64,000 nt of DNA. Origin: Lonicera japonica (Eukaryota > Streptophyta > Magnoliopsida > Dipsacales > Caprifoliaceae). Positions 60,601-64,000 of the stretch are shown one piece after another. Where the stretch lies: assembly GCA_021464415.1 (NCBI GenBank), contig CM038470.1:23027601-23091600 (forward strand), given 5' to 3'. Position 1 is the first letter of the stretch. The number at the start of each line of letters is the position of its first letter. The notes below the pieces were generated by a model. It made no database searches. It was not told the DNA's origin and saw only the letters and a list, made by a program, of their open reading frames with translations. Position numbers and translations under genes: made by a program.

Positions 60601-62894
60601 AGCTTTTGGGAGAGATGGTTCCTAACAATTTCCTTTTCTTTCCATTCCTATTTTGTAACCTTAGGGTTTATTATGTGTCCTATTTATACCCTTTTGGGAG
60701 TCTTTGTAATCACACAACTATCCACGCAATTTCATACTCTAAAATTCCACTTGTATCTGAACATTTCATAGAGAAGTGAGATACTCGGTTACAAACAGGT
60801 TCAAATAATCCGCCATGGGCACAAATAAGTTCTTTATAAAAGTGGACAGTGCCACGGGAATGAGTTATACCTACTAATGAACAAGTTAGAAGTATAAAAA
60901 TTTAAGCAAGAAAAATACATATTTGAACCCTGCATATGGAATCAAGGATATATATAACTGTGGGATTGCATTTTATCACGATAAAGAGAAGGAACTCACA
61001 ACATCTACTTTTTTTAGATGGCCTCACAGATGTCCATGATTTCCTAATGCCGTCTTCTAGTGAGCCTATTTGCCTCTGAATATACTGCAAGAAAAATTGA
61101 ACAAAAGCACGTTGCAAGAAATAAATAGATGACATCCTGCATTTGAACCAAACAGAGAAACTTTTTTTCTTGTACAATTATTTACGTGATATTGGAGTGT
61201 TAAAAAAAAAACTTCAGTAAGTTTTTGCGCTTAAAATACATAGCCAACCCTATACTTAATAAATATATATATGCAGCAAATTTCGGGTGTGGACAGATCC
61301 ATATAGTGGCATTTTTTCATCGCTAAAAATATCTCCCCAATGTTTTGCAATGAAAAAACATTGCTAAAGACCAGTACATACCAGAAATGTATTATATAAC
61401 TATATGTATTAAAACCCTAAATACTTTTTACTTATTATAATATATTTGAATTCTATTTTATTTTAGATTTCAGGGGGAGTGAACCACACTGGAGAAGACA
61501 TCTATTGTGACTGAAAAACATAAAATTATCACGTTATGAACCAATGATACGCCAGAAAAAAATGGCACTCACTTGAAGAGTGTTTAATCTGATACAGAGC
61601 TTGGGTACCGTCAATTTATTTAGCTTTTTATTGACCTCCTCCTCCAGGAGTATATGCTCTACCACCTTTTTCTTTATAATTGGAAATATTGTCTCCTCAT
61701 AACGAGTCAAAGAAGGCGTACAAGGATATAAATGTTGCTTGTCAACTGCACAACTCAAGGCATTGTAAGTACACCCTGATAAAATATGATGAATTTGGAG
61801 ATAAAATCATGTCTGCTTGGAATGAATGAAAATCACAAAACAGACACACAACAGAAGTGTTAAACTGTTTTCTCTAAATACTGGTTAATGGAGTAGAGTT
61901 TAGAAGTTTGTTTTACTACTTTACGATGGCTATCAATATTACTGTCGCTGAGATTCTGGAAACATTAAATGTGAATAAAGAAAATTCTAAATGCACCTAG
62001 TTGCTCCACCAGAAAAACACATGCGTGAATGTGTGTGCATGTGCGTGTCCATATGCCATGTGTTATAATTCAAAAGAAAAGGGACAATTGGCATATGTTT
62101 TCTTTGATAATCCCACAGGGTCTCCATCAATCTCCTTGACATAAAAAACATACATGTGTACAAATGAAACTACAGCAGAATTACAAATACTTCATTACGG
62201 AAGGCTAAAGCAACTAATAAACAGATGGAGATAAATTTATATCTTACTAGATGTTGATATGTAAAGTACCTAACTGGCTAACCAATTTCAGCAAATAGCC
62301 ATCCAAGGTGTGGAAAATTATGGACAGTAAAGCTTGCAAGTGTGTTATATCCATTGGTAGATTCAACTCAAAGAACTGGTCCACAGTCTGCAAATCAAGT
62401 GTTACAGGAACACATAAAGGAAATGAAACTAATTAAATATCCTGCTGAAAGAGGCAAGGATGCATGCAAATATTGCTTAACTAGGCAGTTCGCCAGTTTG
62501 ATTCACAATCACCTTCATTTCATTCACTCCTAATAATATACAAAATTTAAAATTTCGTGTATAGAATCATACAAAAGAATGTATTCAGCAATGATGCATA
62601 CCTCCTCTATAATCCTAAATACTTCAACTGCTGAAGCTGCTTGCTTCTGCTGGATTGATAAAGGTTCCCAATCCTGCATATAATGTAAATGAATAAATAA
62701 ATAGCCCGAGTTGTGGAAGTATATTGCAAGATGTTAGCACTTGTCAAACAGGCAAGGATCTACAAGCAAAGTTACAGTATTTCACCAATTACATGACCTA
62801 CCTCAAGAGCAAAAGCCCGACCTGTCCATTCCAAGATGCGTGCATGCTGATCAATTACCCAATCAAGAATTATTGGACTGGAAATTTTGCCAAT
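51631..62894 (-). CDS. UNC-13-like protein (DUF810/MUN, PATROL1 type), 3' part
   Basis: Twelve exons on the minus strand join in frame: 62802-62894, 62602-62673, 62270-62387, 61573-61745, 61000-61084, 58205-58336, 56960-57066, 56187-56264, 56008-56103, 52779-52874, 52443-52629, 51631-51794. All introns are GT..AG and the phases agree. They give 1401 nt, or 466 codons plus TAA. Family hallmarks are the ILDWVIDQHARILEW-like start, DLRESFLFHLYHGTVEGARL, VLLDGGPSRAF, ADGEGLPRSLVE and VRVLCHKKDGEASKFLK. The tail is basic and Ser-rich, ending DRYGPL. This is the C-terminal MUN-type region; the N-terminal half lies beyond the right edge. Plant relatives such as PATROL1 aid vesicle delivery of membrane proteins, including a proton pump; that is family knowledge. 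I cannot tell which paralogue this is. Introns hold many transposons but no exon is damaged. Confidence 0.92.
53150..53335. mobile_element. Decayed Stowaway-like MITE remnant in intron
   Basis: 'gttgcatttttaaccattga..tggttgaaactagtg' and 'cttaaaaag' match the interior of the Stowaway element at 56521-56713. The terminal CTCCCTCC motif is eroded, and only 'gagacggaaagggta' remains on the right. Confidence 0.5.
53421..55788 (+). mobile_element. L1-type LINE fragment in UNC-13-like gene intron
   Basis: On the plus strand, opposite to the host gene, are the end of a LINE reverse transcriptase (LGLPLGNNSR-like at 53425; SIPIYYLSLFKIPVAVA near 53565; RGGLGIGN near 53720; LLGKWIWRFPRE near 53770) and a zf-RVT domain (C-V-M-C..H..C, about 55220-55275). 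The adenine-rich tail is at about 55765-55788. Stops and frameshifts interrupt it. A hAT-type element (53898-54674) splits it. The 5' end is truncated near 53421. Target copies were not found. Confidence 0.88.
53898..54674. mobile_element. hAT-type MITE nested in the LINE
   Basis: The ends CAGTGTTCTAAAAATCA and TGATTTTTAGAACACTG are perfect inverted repeats, flanked by ggagtctg (53890-53897) and ggagtccg (54675-54682), an 8-bp duplication with one mismatch. The LINE reading frame resumes after it (TGG AAG GCT), which confirms the junctions. It contains a TTGTGG hexamer run near 54207-54240. Confidence 0.92.
56521..56713. mobile_element. Stowaway MITE
   Basis: The ends CTCCCTCCATCCC and GAGGGAG are flanked by TA on each side (56519-56520 and 56714-56715), typical of Stowaway (Tc1/mariner type). 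It lies in the UNC-13-like gene intron between exons 56187-56264 and 56960-57066. Confidence 0.88.
57879..58095. mobile_element. Stowaway MITE
   Basis: The ends CTCCCTAGTCCCTCCATCCCC and GGGACAGAGGGAG are flanked by TA. The left end carries a few extra bases (CTAGTC), as if the end motif were partly doubled. It lies in the intron between exons 56960-57066 and 58205-58336. Confidence 0.85.
58555..58630. mobile_element. Stowaway MITE right-end fragment
   Basis: 'ttttgaaacagagggagta' and the preceding 40 or so bases resemble a Stowaway right end. No left end is visible. Confidence 0.5.
60310..60627 (+). mobile_element. TRIM (miniature LTR retrotransposon) in intron
   Basis: This is a 318-bp element with two 74-bp direct repeats (60310-60383 and 60554-60627), each TGTTGAA...CTAACA. 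Directly after the first is TGGTATCAGAGCTCAGG (60384-60400), the initiator-tRNA-Met primer site. Directly before the second is a purine tract GAGGGGGAG (60545-60553). Flanks are attcc and atttc, an imperfect 5-bp duplication. Nothing is encoded. Size and signals fit the TRIM/SMART class, which move with enzymes from other elements. It lies in the 2.7 kb UNC-13-like intron between exons 58205-58336 and 61000-61084. Confidence 0.92.
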
Positions 62895-62987
62895 CTGCTT
62901 ATACACACAGAGAGTATTAAAAGGGAGGGAGAAAGGGAGGGGGAGAGGGAGAGAGATCTAATATACTTCAAATTAAGAATAACTTGC

Positions 62988-63194
62988 CTAGGGGCAAGTG
63001 GGTTGTCCCGGTGGTAAAGGACCCCCACCTGAACCTGGAGGTCCCAGGTTCAAGTCTCAACAACTGCAAGTGCAGCATTAATCCTCTCCCACAATGTAAT
63101 AGTGTAGGAGGTTTGCTTAAATAAAAAAATACGTCCCATCCTCTCCCACAACGTAATAGTGTAGGAGGTTTGCTTAAATAAAAAAATACGTCCC
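62988..63194 (+). mobile_element. tRNA-derived SINE with duplicated 3' tail
   Basis: The A-box GGTGGTAAAGG (63010-63020) and B-box GGTTCAAGTCT (63047-63057) are spaced as in tRNA-derived promoters. The 3' part is a 57-bp segment present twice in tandem (63081-63137 and 63138-63194) with one difference. Each copy ends in a 'taaataaaaaaatacgtccc' tail. Target copies are unclear. Confidence 0.82.
63081..63194 (+). repeat. Tandem 57-bp duplication of SINE tail
   Basis: The two units differ at a single base (aatg versus aacg). The unit includes the A-rich end, as if a second copy had been joined during reverse transcription or by slippage. Confidence 0.9.
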
Positions 63195-64000
63195 CTAGAA
63201 ATTTCAAAGCAGCTCGAAGAAGATTCTACTAACCTTTAAGTACATATTTATTATTTAAATTTTCAATTGTTCAATTATTGGCTCAAGTTTGATCGCTCAC
63301 CAGGTAAAGAAATTCTATTTCTCAGTTCAACAGATTATTTTAGGTATTAAAACTATTCAGTCCATGAAGCATTCTCGTCAAAGGTGCAACTAGGCTCCCT
63401 GCACTATACATTGTGATTTTGGATGTTACTGCTTGATTAACTTTATAGTTAGTTGCACTTTGGCTATGTACTAACCATATTGGTCTTCAAAGTCTTAAGA
63501 CATGTGATGGTTTTATTTTGGGATTAACAATCTTTAATCATTCCTCAAAATTGCAGAGTGGATCATGAACTTGTGTATCATCAGGATTTTTTATAGCAAG
63601 TTGTCCTTTCTTATTAACATTCCACATTATCCACAGTTCCCATTTGACCAAATTTTTTCTTGTCAGAAATAGGAAGTGCCACTTAAGGTGAGGACTTCGT
63701 CTGGTTTTGATTCTCCACAAACTCAACACCAATGACATTCTGCAGAAAAGGATACCCTACTAGGCCCTAGTCTCAAATCTTTGTGTTATGTATTGATCAT
63801 TGGATGAGAATCACTCTCACAATTTCCTTCACTATTTGGAGGCTTGGCGTTTTAGACTGGTATTTTTCAGACTCTCCCGTTAGTAAAATCCTCGCTTACT
63901 ATCAAAAGAAATAAAATAAGGACTTTATGAGACACAGTGAGTTATGTAATATGATGATAGCATAATGAAATGGAGTAAAGTTTGATAACTGAATATGGAT

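Larger units (their letters stand above)
62895..64000. other. Intron of UNC-13-like gene, runs off the window
   Basis: No further exon upstream of 62802-62894 could be recognised. The segment contains a GA-rich stretch (about 62920-62957) and a SINE (62988-63194). The minus-strand frame at 63538-63738 has no family motif and lacks convincing splice junctions. Confidence 0.5.

Noticed and set aside
63538..63738. Further UNC-13-like exon
   Set aside because: The frame has no family motif, and no acceptor/donor pair gives a phase that joins exon 62802-62894.

Overview
This window is nuclear DNA from a flowering plant, most likely a eudicot. It is AT-rich, its genes are split by GT..AG introns, and transposons of most plant classes are nested in one another. 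I cannot name the species. A woody asterid is only a guess.

Layout. (1) About 0.5-50 kb is a broken tandem array built around secreted thaumatin-like (PR-5) genes, all on the minus strand. There are two intact intronless copies (23774-24448 and 42456-43130), one pseudogene (1115-1773) and one orphan stretch of upstream flank without a gene (38.1-41.4 kb). The repeated units share promoter blocks, 3' ends and kilobases of flank, so a transposon in one unit can often be checked against an empty site in another. (2) The units are pushed apart by transposons: a three-deep nest at 6745-9336 (hAT-like element > Tourist-like element > solo LTR), an old Copia element (10436 to about 22690) split by a younger one (15948-22100), a complete chromovirus-type Ty3/Gypsy element (30158-36179), a Tourist-like element holding a Mutator-like element (36198-37587) and a 1.7 kb Mutator-type fold-back element (39488-41184). 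(3) About 51.6 kb to the right edge is the 3' part of an UNC-13-like (DUF810/MUN, PATROL1-type) gene on the minus strand. Twelve exons can be traced and join in frame to 466 codons plus stop. Its introns hold a LINE with a hAT-type element inside it, two Stowaway elements, a TRIM retrotransposon and a SINE.

Function. The thaumatin-like proteins should be exported defence proteins; the UNC-13-like protein should act in vesicle tethering or exocytosis. Nothing in the sequence ties the two together. I found no rRNA gene, intact tRNA gene, CRISPR array or bacterial-type operon. I found no clear new multi-gene system. The most unusual items are the fold-back element, the palindrome array in the solo LTR, LTR pairs that look young around dead coding regions, and the duplicated flanks that record the order of insertions.
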